Assembly: GCA_036477795.1 (NCBI GenBank)
Contig: JAZGDL010000253.1
Coordinates: 1 to 61,806 of the forward strand
DNA from: JAZGDL01 sp036477795
GTDB lineage: Bacteria > Planctomycetota > Phycisphaerae > UBA1845
Reading direction: 5' to 3'
DNA: 61,806 bases
Below are positions 27,349-37,211 of the stretch, one piece after another. A model generated the notes under the pieces. That model did no database searches and was not told the DNA's origin. It worked only from the letters and a program-made list of their open reading frames with translations. How positions within the stretch are numbered: position 1 is the stretch's first letter; each line of letters opens with the position of its first letter. The translations under genes and the position numbers were made by a program.

Positions 27349-29216
27349 TCAGGGTGCCCCGTGGAGTGGTGGTGGCCGTGCTGGGTAGGGCTGTCCGCCC
27401 CGGAGCCGGCAGCGTCAAGCGTTCGCGGCCGCTTCTGCAGGGCCCGGGTGAATCGGTTGGGCGGGGTGAGCTCACGATCCTCGTGACAGCCGATGCACCC
27501 GCGGGCTTCTTTGGGCATCACCCACATCCAGCTACGCATGTCCTGCACGACTTGCCCCGTGGCGGTCAGCGTTTGCAAACGTAGCGGCGTGCGTGCCGGC
27601 ACCTCCAGACAGAAAGAACCATCGGCTTCCACCGCAACCTCGCCGAGGACTTTTTCCTCCGCCCCGATGACGCGTAGCCGGTCGATGGTCTCGTTGCCGC
27701 CAACACGAATCCGCCCGGTCCCGGAAAGGTAGGCGTCCAGACAATACAGGAGGCCGGTGTCGACGCGTTCATCGACCACGCTGGATCGGCCGGCTGGTAT
27801 GGGACGCGGATGAACAGCCAAGGCGTGTACGTCGTGCCATTCCGGTGCGTCGAAGACCGTCACCAACCCTGCCGGCCGGCTCAGATCGAGCACATAAAGG
27901 CCGTACGTGCCACCGTCCCTCGGGCGGTATGAAACAATCAATCGACCGTCGTCCAAAACCGACGGCGAATGATAGAGACCGGACCGGGATTGGGGATTGC
28001 GGATTGGGGATTGACGATTGACGATTGACGATTGACGATTGGGCACGCGGGATTGCGGATTGCGGATTGCGGATTGCGGATTTCCCTCTGTCCCTTCGTC
28101 CCTCCGTCCCTTCGTCCCTTTCTTCCCCTTCGTCCCTTCGTCCCTCCGTCCCTTCGTCCCTTTCTTCCTCGAAGAAGCCCACGGATTCGAATCCGTGGGT
28201 TTCGTCACAACGCGTCTGGTGTGCAGACTGCGGGTACGGGAAACCGCCACCAGCGATCCGCCCCGGTCCCAACCGCATGAACCGGCCTTTTCACAAAGAT
28301 CCGATTCTACATACACCACCCACCCGTCCGGCGTTTCGCAGGGCATGCTGCGAACGGTGGCGGCACCCCGAGCCCCGAGCGCCAGCGACGGGTCTTGCTC
28401 ACGAGTCGCAGCGAAAATGAAAAGGTCCGTCCCGTCGGTGTTCACGGTAAACATCGCCGCCCCCGCCCCGTTGTAAGAGTGAAGACCGCTGGTGCGAGAA
28501 TCCTTTCTCGCACCCGTCCGCTCGTTCCTTCGTCCCTCCATCCCTTGCTTACTTCTTCGCCAACTGCTGAACAGCAATCGCCCGTCGCTCAACAGGTACG
28601 GATCGAAGACGCCGTCCGGTGCGAAGGTTATCCGCCTTACGTGTGTGCCGTCCAACCGGCAGGTGTACACAGATGCTACCCCACTGTCGGGCGCGAGACT
28701 GCAGAAGGCGATCTGATAGACGGGTTGTTCGGCACCCATCGTGTAGAGCGTCGAAAGGTAGATGGCCGAGCTGCAATCGCCGGGATGGTTGATGACCTCG
28801 CGAAGGTCGCCCCCGTCGACGCCCATTTCCCATACGGAAAACGAATCAGCCGCCTGTCGTTTGCCGACGAACAACACACGCTGCCCGTCGAAGGAAAGAT
28901 CGCACCGCCCGGCGGCAACAAACTGCGGGGTGAGGTTTATCACGCCGTCGGTCGATTGGGCCGGGTCGAATGCCACGATCCGACTGCCCGCGGGCACATC
29001 TCCTCTCCTCAGAGCCCAGAGCGCCAGCGACGGGGCTTGGCCCTTCGGCAGACCCTCTTCAGCGGTCCGCGCTGGAATCTGCACAAACACCAGTCGCTCC
29101 GCCTTCGTCGCGACGGTGTTTACAGGCTCCCCCTCCACGGTCCGTCCCATTTCCGGGGACGTTCCCGTTGTTGCGACCGCCGCGGAGAAAACCAGGATCA
29201 CGATATGCCGGTGCAT
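27345..29216 (-). CDS. HzsA-related (hydrazine synthase alpha-like) exported cytochrome
   Basis: About 623 residues. Signal peptide MHRHIVILVFSAAVATTG. TolB/HZS-alpha-type propeller strands: RCDLSFDGQRVLFVGKR, FSVWEMGVDGGDLREVI, HVRRITFAPDGVFDPYLL, LDDGRLIVSYRPRDGGTYGL. The C-terminus has the hallmark WMWVMPKEARGCIGCHEDRE with one CXXCH. HzsA-related proteins are common in planctomycetes that do not do anammox, so hydrazine chemistry is not implied. It is the first gene of a three-gene minus-strand group with the multihaem cytochrome and the propeller/binding protein. Odd: several in-frame repeats (about 29009, 28491, 28369, 28178 and 27990-28170) add over 100 residues, including KPTDSNPWASS, GTKGRRDEGTKG and SSIVNRQSP. 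ATG 29216 is chosen for the signal peptide; 29222 is also possible. Confidence 0.8.
   Translation of the reverse strand: MHRHIVILVFSAAVATTGTSPEMGRTVEGEPVNTVATKAERLVFVQIPARTAEEGLPKGQAPSLALWALRRGDVPAGSRIVAFDPAQSTDGVINLTPQFVAAGRCDLSFDGQRVLFVGKRQAADSFSVWEMGVDGGDLREVINHPGDCSSAIYLSTLYTMGAEQPVYQIAFCSLAPDSGVASVYTCRLDGTHVRRITFAPDGVFDPYLLSDGRLLFSSWRRSKQGMEGRRNERTGARKDSRTSGLHSYNGAGAAMFTVNTDGTDLFIFAATREQDPSLALGARGAATVRSMPCETPDGWVVYVESDLCEKAGSCGWDRGGSLVAVSRTRSLHTRRVVTKPTDSNPWASSRKKGTKGRRDEGTKGKKGTKGRRDEGTEGNPQSAIRNPQSRVPNRQSSIVNRQSPIRNPQSRSGLYHSPSVLDDGRLIVSYRPRDGGTYGLYVLDLSRPAGLVTVFDAPEWHDVHALAVHPRPIPAGRSSVVDERVDTGLLYCLDAYLSGTGRIRVGGNETIDRLRVIGAEEKVLGEVAVEADGSFCLEVPARTPLRLQTLTATGQVVQDMRSWMWVMPKEARGCIGCHEDRELTPPNRFTRALQKRPRTLDAAGSGADSPTQHGHHHSTGHPE
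27990..28199. repeat. Longest composite tract: heptamers, octamers and an R3 palindrome, all in a coding region
   Basis: 27990-28085 is GATTGGG, GATTGAC and GATTGCG units; 28085-28167 is TTCGTCCC octamers; 28178-28199 is the perfect palindrome built from CCCACGGATTCG. Together they add about 70 codons to the HzsA-like gene with no stop. Confidence 0.92.
28369..28514. repeat. Diverged R1 (28369-28391) and R2 (28491-28514) inside the HzsA-like gene
   Basis: GAGCCCCGAGCGCCAGCGAC reads DPSLALGARG on the minus strand, and GGTGCGAGAA...TTCTCGCACC reads GARKDSRTS. A second diverged R1 lies at 29009-29031 (GAGCGCCAGCGACGGGG), reading PSLALWALRRG. Confidence 0.8.
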
Positions 29217-29677
29217 ACACATCTTAGGCGCCTCGCTCATAGACGAGGGCACGCTGGACCGAGAATCCCTTCTCGGTTCCCCCTCCTGGCGAGCCACGGG
29301 AAACGATTCCCGCGGCGGATGAGTGCGAGAAAGGATTCTCGCACCAGCACTCGTCGGCGAGTTTGCGCTGTAGTGTTAGGCGCCTCGCTCATAGACCAGG
29401 GCGTGGCAGGGTGGAATAATCCAAGCATCCATGTGGAGTATAGCGGGTGATGGCCTGCTTTCAAGCCAGCCAACGGACTCCAGAGCCGATCCAACGGATC
29501 GCCGGCTTGTCGCGAAGCGTCTATCTCTCTATTGACGATTGACGATTGACGATTGACGATTGACGATTGGGAATTGGGGAATGGGGATTGCGGATTCCGC
29601 TCCGTGCCTTCGTGCCTTCGTGCCTCCGTGCCTTTCTTCCCCTTCGTCCCTCTCATCGGACTTGAGGTGGGCTATTC
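29217..29677. other. Divergent intergenic region packed with repeats
   Basis: Between the HzsA-like start and the NYN nuclease start. It has a 21-base direct repeat beginning TTAGGCGCCTCGCTCATAGA at 29224 and 29376; between the copies lie an ACCGAGAATC...CTCGGT palindrome (29258-29277) and an R2 copy (29323-29344). 29531-29656 is a composite tract (five GATTGAC units, GATTGCG, then CTTCGTGC-type octamers). Promoters for both flanking genes must lie here, but none can be named. Confidence 0.8.
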
Positions 29678-30214
29678 ATGTCGCGTATGCACGTAATCAT
29701 CGACGGCAACAATCTGCTCTACGCCATGCACGAGCACGCCCCGGTCCCCCATGTCGGCCGCGAAACCCTTTTCCGCGCCGTCGACCGTTGGGCCCGCACA
29801 CACCAGAACAAGGTCACTCTGGTCTTCGACGGCCCTAAGCCCCGCACCGGTCTCGCCCAACAGATGACCTCCAGCCGCGTCAACGTCCAGTTCAGCGCCC
29901 CCGAGACGGCCGACGACGTCATCATCCGCAAGATCAAGAAAGCCTCACACCCCACCACTATCCGCGTGGTCACCAGCGACAGCGTCATCAGCCACGCCGC
30001 CAGGTACCGCCGCTGTGCCCACACCAAGTGCGCGGCCTTTGTGGCGGAGCTCTTCCCCGCCGACCGCGCCGATCAACCCCAGCCCTTAGCCGCCCCAGAG
30101 GAAAAGCCCGCCAACCTCTCACCCGACGACGTGAACCATTGGCTCGACGAATTCGGGCTGGATATCGAAGAGCCGCCTTTCGACGGCCACGACGCCATGA
30201 CCGATGATCTCTGA
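29678..30214 (+). CDS. YacP-like NYN-domain RNase
   Basis: 178 residues; PIN-like fold of the NYN/YacP (Rae1) type: HVIIDGNNLLYAMHEHA with the conserved Asp and Asn, KVTLVFDGPKP, ADDVIIRKIKKA, TIRVVTSDSVISHAARYR. These proteins are ribosome-associated or RNA-processing endonucleases; the target here is unknown. GAGGTGG stands 9 bases before ATG 29678. The last 50 residues are acidic and Pro-rich (PDDVNHWLDEFGLDIEEPP). It is a single-gene unit between two repeat-rich gaps. Confidence 0.85.
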   Translation: MSRMHVIIDGNNLLYAMHEHAPVPHVGRETLFRAVDRWARTHQNKVTLVFDGPKPRTGLAQQMTSSRVNVQFSAPETADDVIIRKIKKASHPTTIRVVTSDSVISHAARYRRCAHTKCAAFVAELFPADRADQPQPLAAPEEKPANLSPDDVNHWLDEFGLDIEEPPFDGHDAMTDDL

Positions 30215-30250
30215 TATCATCGATGGGAACGAAACCGCTTCTGGCCGGGT

Positions 30251-30490
30251 CTACTTTACCTCGGTCTCTTCGATGGGGATCAGGCTGACGACGTGCAGCA
30301 GCGAACAGGTTAGCAGTCTCTCATACCGCCGGTGACCGTTGAGTCGCCGGGTACCGATCACGACGCCTGAGCGGTCCACCAGCATCTGTTCGGGATGCGT
30401 GATCCGATAGGATTCCCCATTCGAGAGGTTCAGCACGAACGGCCTGAAGCTCTGTGGGGACAAGGCATTGGACAGATCATCCGGGCGCAT
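30251..30490 (-). CDS. Small conserved planctomycete-type protein
   Basis: 79 residues: MRPDDLSNALSPQSFRPFVL, then NLSNGESYRITHPEQMLVDRSG, VVIGTRRL and LLHVVSLIPIE. It resembles a small family of unknown function that I recognise from planctomycete genomes (pattern ...PFRPF.L.LSNG..Y.I.HP...V...-VV-G...LLHV..-). ATG 30490 is preferred over one 12 codons earlier because the family begins with this helix. No partner gene is evident. Confidence 0.6.
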   Translation of the reverse strand: MRPDDLSNALSPQSFRPFVLNLSNGESYRITHPEQMLVDRSGVVIGTRRLNGHRRYERLLTCSLLHVVSLIPIEETEVK

Positions 30491-31072
30491 GGCGCGTATT
30501 GTACTGCTCCACGGGACCTGGGACAAACCGCGTTGCGCAGCCCGTTTCCCTTAGCGAGTGCGTGGTGGTTCAGGCGGTCTCATGGAACGTAGGACGTCAG
30601 GTCCGCCGGAGGCGTGAGACGTGTAGTCCGCCGTGCGGACCGCGAACGCGAGATTGGTGGGCGGCCACGGGGCGGTCCGCACGGCGGACCCTACAGTCTG
30701 CCCAATGTAGCGCCACCCCTTGTGGGTGGCGCAGAACGAGGGTGCGCCACCCACAAGGGGTGGCGCCACATCACAAACCGACAGCCTCTGTAGTTATAAG
30801 TGCTTTATAGACAGAATGTTACGTCGGATCGGGCGTTGGGTGTTATCGGCCCGTCGCGGGACTGGGAGAAGCCTGCTATAATCTACGGGTCGAATCTTGA
30901 AGGTCCTGGACCGCAAATTGGCGCGCGGTCTTCTCCGCAGCCGTCTCCGGCAAACGGAGCTGACTCACGGACGAGTCTACCGAGACGAAAACCTGGCGCC
31001 GCGTAGGCCATGATCCGCTGCAATGGACTTGAGCGAGATCGGGTGAGCCGGCCGAACCGATGAGGAGACCGC
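30491..31072. other. 582-base gap with two long hairpins
   Basis: 30622-30694: inverted repeat with arms TAGTCCGCCGTGCGGACC and GGTCCGCACGGCGGACCCTA. 30706-30770: inverted repeat, TGTAGCGCCACCCCTTGTGG then its complement GGGTGGCGCCACA, closely matching 44691-44755. The remaining sequence has no visible gene; GAGGAG before 31073 is the kamA-type ribosome binding site. Confidence 0.8.
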
Positions 31073-32521
<1,449 letters not shown>

Positions 32522-32869
32522 GCCACTGTTGAGAGTGTTCGTGAAAGATCTCCGGACTGAGCAGCAAGACGGTGGGGTGCACAAGCTGGAGTTCGCGGGC
32601 CATGCGACGCAGGAGATCGCGCTGCAGCACTCCCAGCCGGAGACGAGCGATCACAACGCGGAACAGCTTGCCCGGGTGATCCAACACCTGGCCGCTTGAC
32701 CTGTTTTGTTGGATTCGTTGATAGAGAGCCAGGGCCGCGAGCCCGGCGGCGATGGCGAAGAGAACCCAGAACATCTCCCAGAACCTGCCGCCGCGCTGGA
32801 ACTCCTCGTGAACCGCTTGCCACGCGTTGGTCTGCAGCAGCGGAGCGTTCATGAGGCCTCATCCCTGGT

Positions 32870-33170
32870 ATTGACGATTGACGATTGGGGATTGGGGATT
32901 GCCTTCTCGAAGCTCGAAGCACGAAGCGCGAAATTCGAAACAACTCCGAAGGACGAAAACTCAAATGACCGAAACTTTCGCGCTTCGAGTTCCAACTGTT
33001 TTGGATTTCCTTCTTCGATCATTCCAGTTTGTTTCGTGTTTCGGATTTCCAGTTTCCTTGTTCGAATCTCCGTCCCTCCGCCCCTTCGTCCCTTCGTGCT
33101 TTCATCCCTTCCCCAGACAATCCCCAATCCCCAATCGTCAATCGTCAATCGTCAATCCCCCCTTCGTCCC
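32870..33170. repeat. Composite tract carrying an R10 element
   Basis: 32870-32900 GATTGAC and GATTGGG heptamers; 32902-33012 one R10 copy (GAAGGACGAAAACTCAAATG, CCGAAACTTTCG); 33070-33110 octamers; 33115-33160 AATCCCC and AATCGTC heptamers in the opposite sense; then octamers into the HEAT gene's end. Two composite tracts face each other around R10. Confidence 0.85.
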
Positions 33171-35061
33171 TTCCTGCCTCTGCTGTTTCCAGTGGTGGGG
33201 CACTGGCGGCGAAGTCGCTGCTGGTAAGCAATCGTTCGGCCCCTTCGCGCACTTGAGGGTCCGGATCGTCGGCTGCAATACGTCGAATGCGGGGCGCCAG
33301 CGTGAACAGGCCGAACTGTTCAACCACCCAGAGGGCGCTTAGCCGATGGGCGGCCGATTCATGGGTGAGCATGGAGAGCAGCGCAACCGCGGCGTCGCGC
33401 ACTCCGATGTGCAGCAGGGCTTTGATGGCGTTGGCCTGGGCGCGATTGCCTTGCTCATTCATCCGGGCAGTCAGTGTCTCCCGCCACTTCTGCGGGTCGC
33501 GGGTCCCCAGGACTTCGACCGCGTTGGCCTGCACGCGGGGATTGGGATCGGACAGGGACTGACGCAGGATACGCACCGCCGTGGCGCCGTCCAGCTCGCC
33601 CAGTAGGGCTACGGCGCGGCTTCGGGTCCTTTCATCGGGATCGTGACTGAGCTTGTAGATCTGGTCCCGGTATTGCGGGGCGATGCCCAGCGACTGCACG
33701 ATATCCAGGGTGCGGTCCCGGACCCGCGGGTCGTCGCTGCGGAAGTCAGCCTGTATGCGCCGGTGGAATCGGTCGGGGGACTCAGCCAGCAGCCGGTTGC
33801 CCGCAGTAATGCGCTGGGAAGGGCCCAACTCGTCGTATTGGTCGCAGTAGGGGTCGACGTCCGCCTCGGGTCCGCGGGCTGAAGCCCGCGGCTCAGATAG
33901 TCGCCGCACCTTCTCCCTGGTGTAGCTGGGGTCGCGGCGAAACAGCTCGGTCGCGGCAATGGATGCCACGGTGGGATCGTGCGAGGCCGCAGCGCCGATC
34001 AACATCTGCGTGGCTGCCGGTCCATCAATACCGGTGACGCACCAGACGCCTGCCTCACGCAGCCAGGTCGTGTCGTCGGATGAAATGTTGGTCAGCGATC
34101 GACAGATACTGAGTTTGTCTTTTTGGGGCATGCCGGTAAGGGCAATGAGCCGGAGGGCGCTTGCGGCCCGATGGCGCGGTAGCGATTGCAAGGGGCCGAT
34201 CCCGTCGTTCAGCCATGCCAGTGCATGAATACGCCCGCAGGCCCGGGCGTTTTCGGGGTCCGCGGTGATCCACATGGCATCGAGCAACTCCTCCATGAAG
34301 GCTGGATCGGTGGTGGTGGAAATCGTTTCTGCGGCGGCGTCCCGCAAGTCCGGGTGGCGCAGGGCCCGCAGGGCGTACCCGGCCATGGCCGGCTCCAGTT
34401 CGCCGCGCAGCGTGCCGTTCAGCGCACGGGCCAAGTGCAGGCGGGTCTGCGACGCCTTATTGAAAAGGAGCGGCTCGGTAAGGTCGCAGAGCAGCATGGC
34501 GGCAACCAGCACCTCGGTTCGGTGGTGCGCGAGCCAGGAGTCCAGCGCCCGGTGGACGGCATCGGCAAGGTGCTGGGCGTCGCTGCGAAGTGCCCGCCGA
34601 TCATGGCCGCTCGCGGCGTCTTTCCGCCTTCGGACCAGGCCCCGGGCCAGGATGAGCAGAGCGGCCATAGCCGCCTCCGTGGAATTGGGACATCGCCGCG
34701 ACAGAACGTCACTCAGCAGATAGGCCAGGCGGAAGTTGCCGGATAAACGGATAAGGTGGACCGCCCCAAGCCGGGCCTCGACGGAGTCGGAGGTCATGGT
34801 GGCACGGGTGGCTTCAAATAACGCTTCGATCCGATCGAGCACCAGGTCCTGCAGGTGGTCGTCATAGCGTCTGAAGTTGGCCACCAGCGGGGACAGGCCG
34901 GCTAGATTAGCGCGTTCGACAAGTTTCTCGACGGCTAGCTCGCGAAGCGGTTGGTCGAGCTTGTCGAGTGCGTGCACCAGCACGGCATCGGCGGCCAGGT
35001 TGGGGACGTCGGCCACGACGTCATATATGTGCCGCAACTGTTCAGGGATCGGCGAGGCCAT
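33145..35061 (-). CDS. HEAT-repeat protein
   Basis: 638 residues, almost entirely alpha-helical pairs. Clear HEAT units near the C-terminus: DPDERTRSRAVALLGELDG, DPNPRVQANAVEVLGTRDPQ, MLTHESAAHRLSALWVVEQF, DPDPQVREGAERLL. The N-terminal half has weaker repeats (LRALRHPDLRDAAAETISTT). HEAT proteins act as protein-binding scaffolds; no catalytic motif is seen. Odd: EPRASARGPEAD near residue 390 comes from a CCGCGGGCTGAAGCCCGCGG palindrome (33872-33891), and the last residues (GRDEGGIDD) are from the composite tract. It could be co-transcribed with recJ upstream (gap about 145 bases filled by a repeat tract). Confidence 0.75.
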   Translation of the reverse strand: MASPIPEQLRHIYDVVADVPNLAADAVLVHALDKLDQPLRELAVEKLVERANLAGLSPLVANFRRYDDHLQDLVLDRIEALFEATRATMTSDSVEARLGAVHLIRLSGNFRLAYLLSDVLSRRCPNSTEAAMAALLILARGLVRRRKDAASGHDRRALRSDAQHLADAVHRALDSWLAHHRTEVLVAAMLLCDLTEPLLFNKASQTRLHLARALNGTLRGELEPAMAGYALRALRHPDLRDAAAETISTTTDPAFMEELLDAMWITADPENARACGRIHALAWLNDGIGPLQSLPRHRAASALRLIALTGMPQKDKLSICRSLTNISSDDTTWLREAGVWCVTGIDGPAATQMLIGAAASHDPTVASIAATELFRRDPSYTREKVRRLSEPRASARGPEADVDPYCDQYDELGPSQRITAGNRLLAESPDRFHRRIQADFRSDDPRVRDRTLDIVQSLGIAPQYRDQIYKLSHDPDERTRSRAVALLGELDGATAVRILRQSLSDPNPRVQANAVEVLGTRDPQKWRETLTARMNEQGNRAQANAIKALLHIGVRDAAVALLSMLTHESAAHRLSALWVVEQFGLFTLAPRIRRIAADDPDPQVREGAERLLTSSDFAASAPPLETAEAGRDEGGIDD

Positions 35062-35130
35062 CTTCCGTGGTATATCGGACGAATGCGGGCTTCACCCTAC
35101 CCCTGTTCTGTCAGGTTTTTCTCGAACATG

Positions 35131-35212
35131 ACGCGGATTGGGGATTGACGATCGGGGATTGACGATTCCCTTCGTGCCTCCGTGCCTCCGTGCCTTCCTC
35201 CGTTCCTTTCAC
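35131..35212. repeat. Composite tract between recJ and the HEAT gene
   Basis: GGGGATTGACGATCGGGGAT heptamer-type units followed by CTTCGTGCCTCCGTGCC octamer-type units, ending at the recJ stop. Confidence 0.85.
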
Positions 35213-37068
35213 TCCGGAAAACGGAAATCAAGCACCTGCATCTCAACGGTGCGCCTGCCGTTGAAATCATTGATTATGGGTTTGAAGGCCAAGCGGCAGC
35301 GGCGATGCTTTTTAAGCTGTTCCATCCTGTCAGCCTGTCCGAAGGCGATGGCTCGAAGTACCGCCCGAGTGCCACTGGCGGCTTGTCCGCCAGTGCCGGC
35401 GTCGCGGAATACGGCTTGTACATGATCGCCGGATTTGCCGACACAGCGGGGCTCGTCAGCCAGCTCCACCCAATCCGTGGCCAGCCGGGGCGAGGGGTTA
35501 CCCACACCGAACGGTCCCAGGCCCAGCAGAGCTTCGGTGGTGGGGAAGTCGAGGGCAGCCAGTTCGACCTCAGCGTCGATGCGCAGCTTTGCGCGCAGGT
35601 CGGCGGCGGTCAGGGTGTTGTTGGCCACTTCGATGAAGGCCTCGGAGAAGCGGGGAATGCGATGGGGCTCGATCTTCAGGCCGGCGGCCATGGCGTGCCC
35701 CCCGAATTCCAGGAGATGGTCCGCGCATGAGGCCAGCCCTTGGAACAGGTCGAAATTCGCGATGCTTCGGGCCGAACCCTGCCCCTTGCCCTTCTCCAGC
35801 GAGATCACCACCGCCGGGCGGTGGTAACGATCGACCAGCCGGGCGGCGACGATCCCAATGACACCGGCGTGCCAGTTCTCGTCAGCCAAGACAATGGCGC
35901 GATGTGCATCGTCGGCTATGCCAAGGCGTTCGACCTGTTCGATAGCCTGTTTGGTGATGCGGCGTTCCACGGCCTGCCGGGCGCGGTTTTGCTCTTCCAG
36001 ATAGAGGGCGATCTCGCGCGACCGCGTTTCGTCGGCGCGTGTGAGCAGGTCCAGAGCCAGGCGGGCATGGCCCATGCGCCCGGCGGCGTTGAGACGAGGT
36101 GCGAGCTTGAAGCCCACGTCGTAACCGTCGAGCTTTCCACTGTCCAACCCGGCTGATTCAATCAGTACGCGCAGTCCGACAAACGGCGTGGTGGCCAGCA
36201 ATCTCAGCCCGTAGCGGGCGATGATACGGTTTTCACCGACAAGCGGGACCACGTCGGCGATGGTGCCCAAGGCCGCAAAGGCCAATGTGTCATGCAGCAG
36301 CGTGCGGTACTTTTCGGAGACCTTCTCAGCCCCGCTCAGCACCTGGGCCACCGCCCAGCCGAGCTTGAATGCGACACCAGCCCCGCACAGGTGCTCGTTC
36401 GTGCTGGTGAAAGAATCACTTCCCCCACCACCGACGGTGGGGTGATTGCTGGTGCGAGAATCCCTTCTCGCACCTCCGACGGTGGTCGTGCTGGTGCGAG
36501 AATCCCTTCTCGCACCACCGATGGTGGGGTGAACGATCAGGGCGTTCTCGGGAAGGGCATCGCCAGCCTGGTGATGGTCGGTGACGATGAATCGCACGCC
36601 GGCCTGTTGGGCGATCCCGGCTGCCTCCAGGGCGGTGATGCCGCAGTCCACCGTGATGATAGTCCGTGCCCCGTCATCGATGAGCGATCTGATGGCCTGG
36701 GTGTTGACCCCGTAGCCCTCTTCGAGGCGGTGAGGAACGTAGAAGCTCAGATCACCGCCGGCGGCCCGCAACACGTGCCACAATGCAGCCAGGCCGGTGA
36801 GCCCGTCCACGTCGTAGTCGCCGTACAGCACGATCCGATCGCCGCGGCCTATGCTTTCAGCGATGGCACGGGCGGCGGTAACGGCACCGGGCAGGCCGGC
36901 CGGTGGGATCAGGCTGCTCAATGAGGGGGCGAGAAAGTCGCCGACGTTGTCGTCAATGCCCAGGCCGCGGTTGTGCAGAATCTGAGCGACCAGTGGCGGC
37001 ACCCGCCACCGCGCAGCAGCCTGCTTGCAGTCCTGCCAGGGCGGCTGGATGATCCACTCTTTAGTCAT
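35209..37068 (-). CDS. recJ: Single-stranded-DNA exonuclease RecJ with repeat-derived insertions
   Basis: 619 residues; 5'-3' ssDNA exonuclease of recombination and repair. DHH-family motifs: VLYGDYDVDGLTG (motif I), ITVDCGITA, VTDHHQAGD (DHH), FAALGTIADVVPL, then the DHHA1 domain (FGGHAMAAGLKIE) and the OB domain. Odd: between ALIVHP and LCGAGVAFKL, where other RecJ have a short loop with a YPFK.L-type sequence, residues about 172-220 read GGARRDSRTS twice and GGGGSDSFTS once, encoded by three R2 copies (36493, 36451 and diverged 36408) alternating with CCGACGGTGG units. A second hairpin (35371-35397) inserts GTGGQAASGT near residue 560. All motifs stay in frame. Confidence 0.93.
   Translation of the reverse strand: MTKEWIIQPPWQDCKQAAARWRVPPLVAQILHNRGLGIDDNVGDFLAPSLSSLIPPAGLPGAVTAARAIAESIGRGDRIVLYGDYDVDGLTGLAALWHVLRAAGGDLSFYVPHRLEEGYGVNTQAIRSLIDDGARTIITVDCGITALEAAGIAQQAGVRFIVTDHHQAGDALPENALIVHPTIGGARRDSRTSTTTVGGARRDSRTSNHPTVGGGGSDSFTSTNEHLCGAGVAFKLGWAVAQVLSGAEKVSEKYRTLLHDTLAFAALGTIADVVPLVGENRIIARYGLRLLATTPFVGLRVLIESAGLDSGKLDGYDVGFKLAPRLNAAGRMGHARLALDLLTRADETRSREIALYLEEQNRARQAVERRITKQAIEQVERLGIADDAHRAIVLADENWHAGVIGIVAARLVDRYHRPAVVISLEKGKGQGSARSIANFDLFQGLASCADHLLEFGGHAMAAGLKIEPHRIPRFSEAFIEVANNTLTAADLRAKLRIDAEVELAALDFPTTEALLGLGPFGVGNPSPRLATDWVELADEPRCVGKSGDHVQAVFRDAGTGGQAASGTRAVLRAIAFGQADRMEQLKKHRRCRLAFKPIINDFNGRRTVEMQVLDFRFPE
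36408..36516. repeat. Triple R2 array inside recJ
   Basis: R2 palindromes at 36493-36516 and 36451-36474 (GGTGCGAGAA...TTCTCGCACC) and a diverged one at 36408-36430, separated by CCGACGGTGG-type spacers. The two perfect copies are 42 bases apart, a multiple of three. Confidence 0.92.
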
Positions 37069-37211
37069 GACGCTGTCTTACCGCACACTTGTGTGTCCAT
37101 AGAGCTACACGCTCCCTTACGGTCGCGGTTTGGCGGACCCCGCGCTGGCGCTTGGGGCTCGGATAAGACCCCGGGGATGCTGGTGCGAGAATCCCTTCTC
37201 GCACCTGTTCG
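37069..37211. repeat. Gap recJ-metK with R1 and R2 copies
   Basis: R1 at 37138-37160 (CCCCGCGCTGGCGCTTGGGG) and R2 at 37182-37205 directly before the metK stop. Confidence 0.85.

Noticed and set aside
27990..28199. Tandem tracts as a CRISPR or VNTR-only locus
   Set aside because: There are no spacers of constant length, and the same joined heptamer-octamer unit occurs at about fifteen unrelated sites, so it is a dispersed element rather than one local array.
27345..29216. Hydrazine synthase, hence an anammox organism
   Set aside because: Only an HZS-alpha-like relative is present; HZS beta/gamma, hydrazine dehydrogenase and other anammox genes are not seen, and such relatives are widespread in non-anammox planctomycetes.
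36408..36516. RecJ as a pseudogene broken by repeats
   Set aside because: All catalytic motifs remain in one frame and both perfect inserts have 3n spacing; nothing indicates loss of function.
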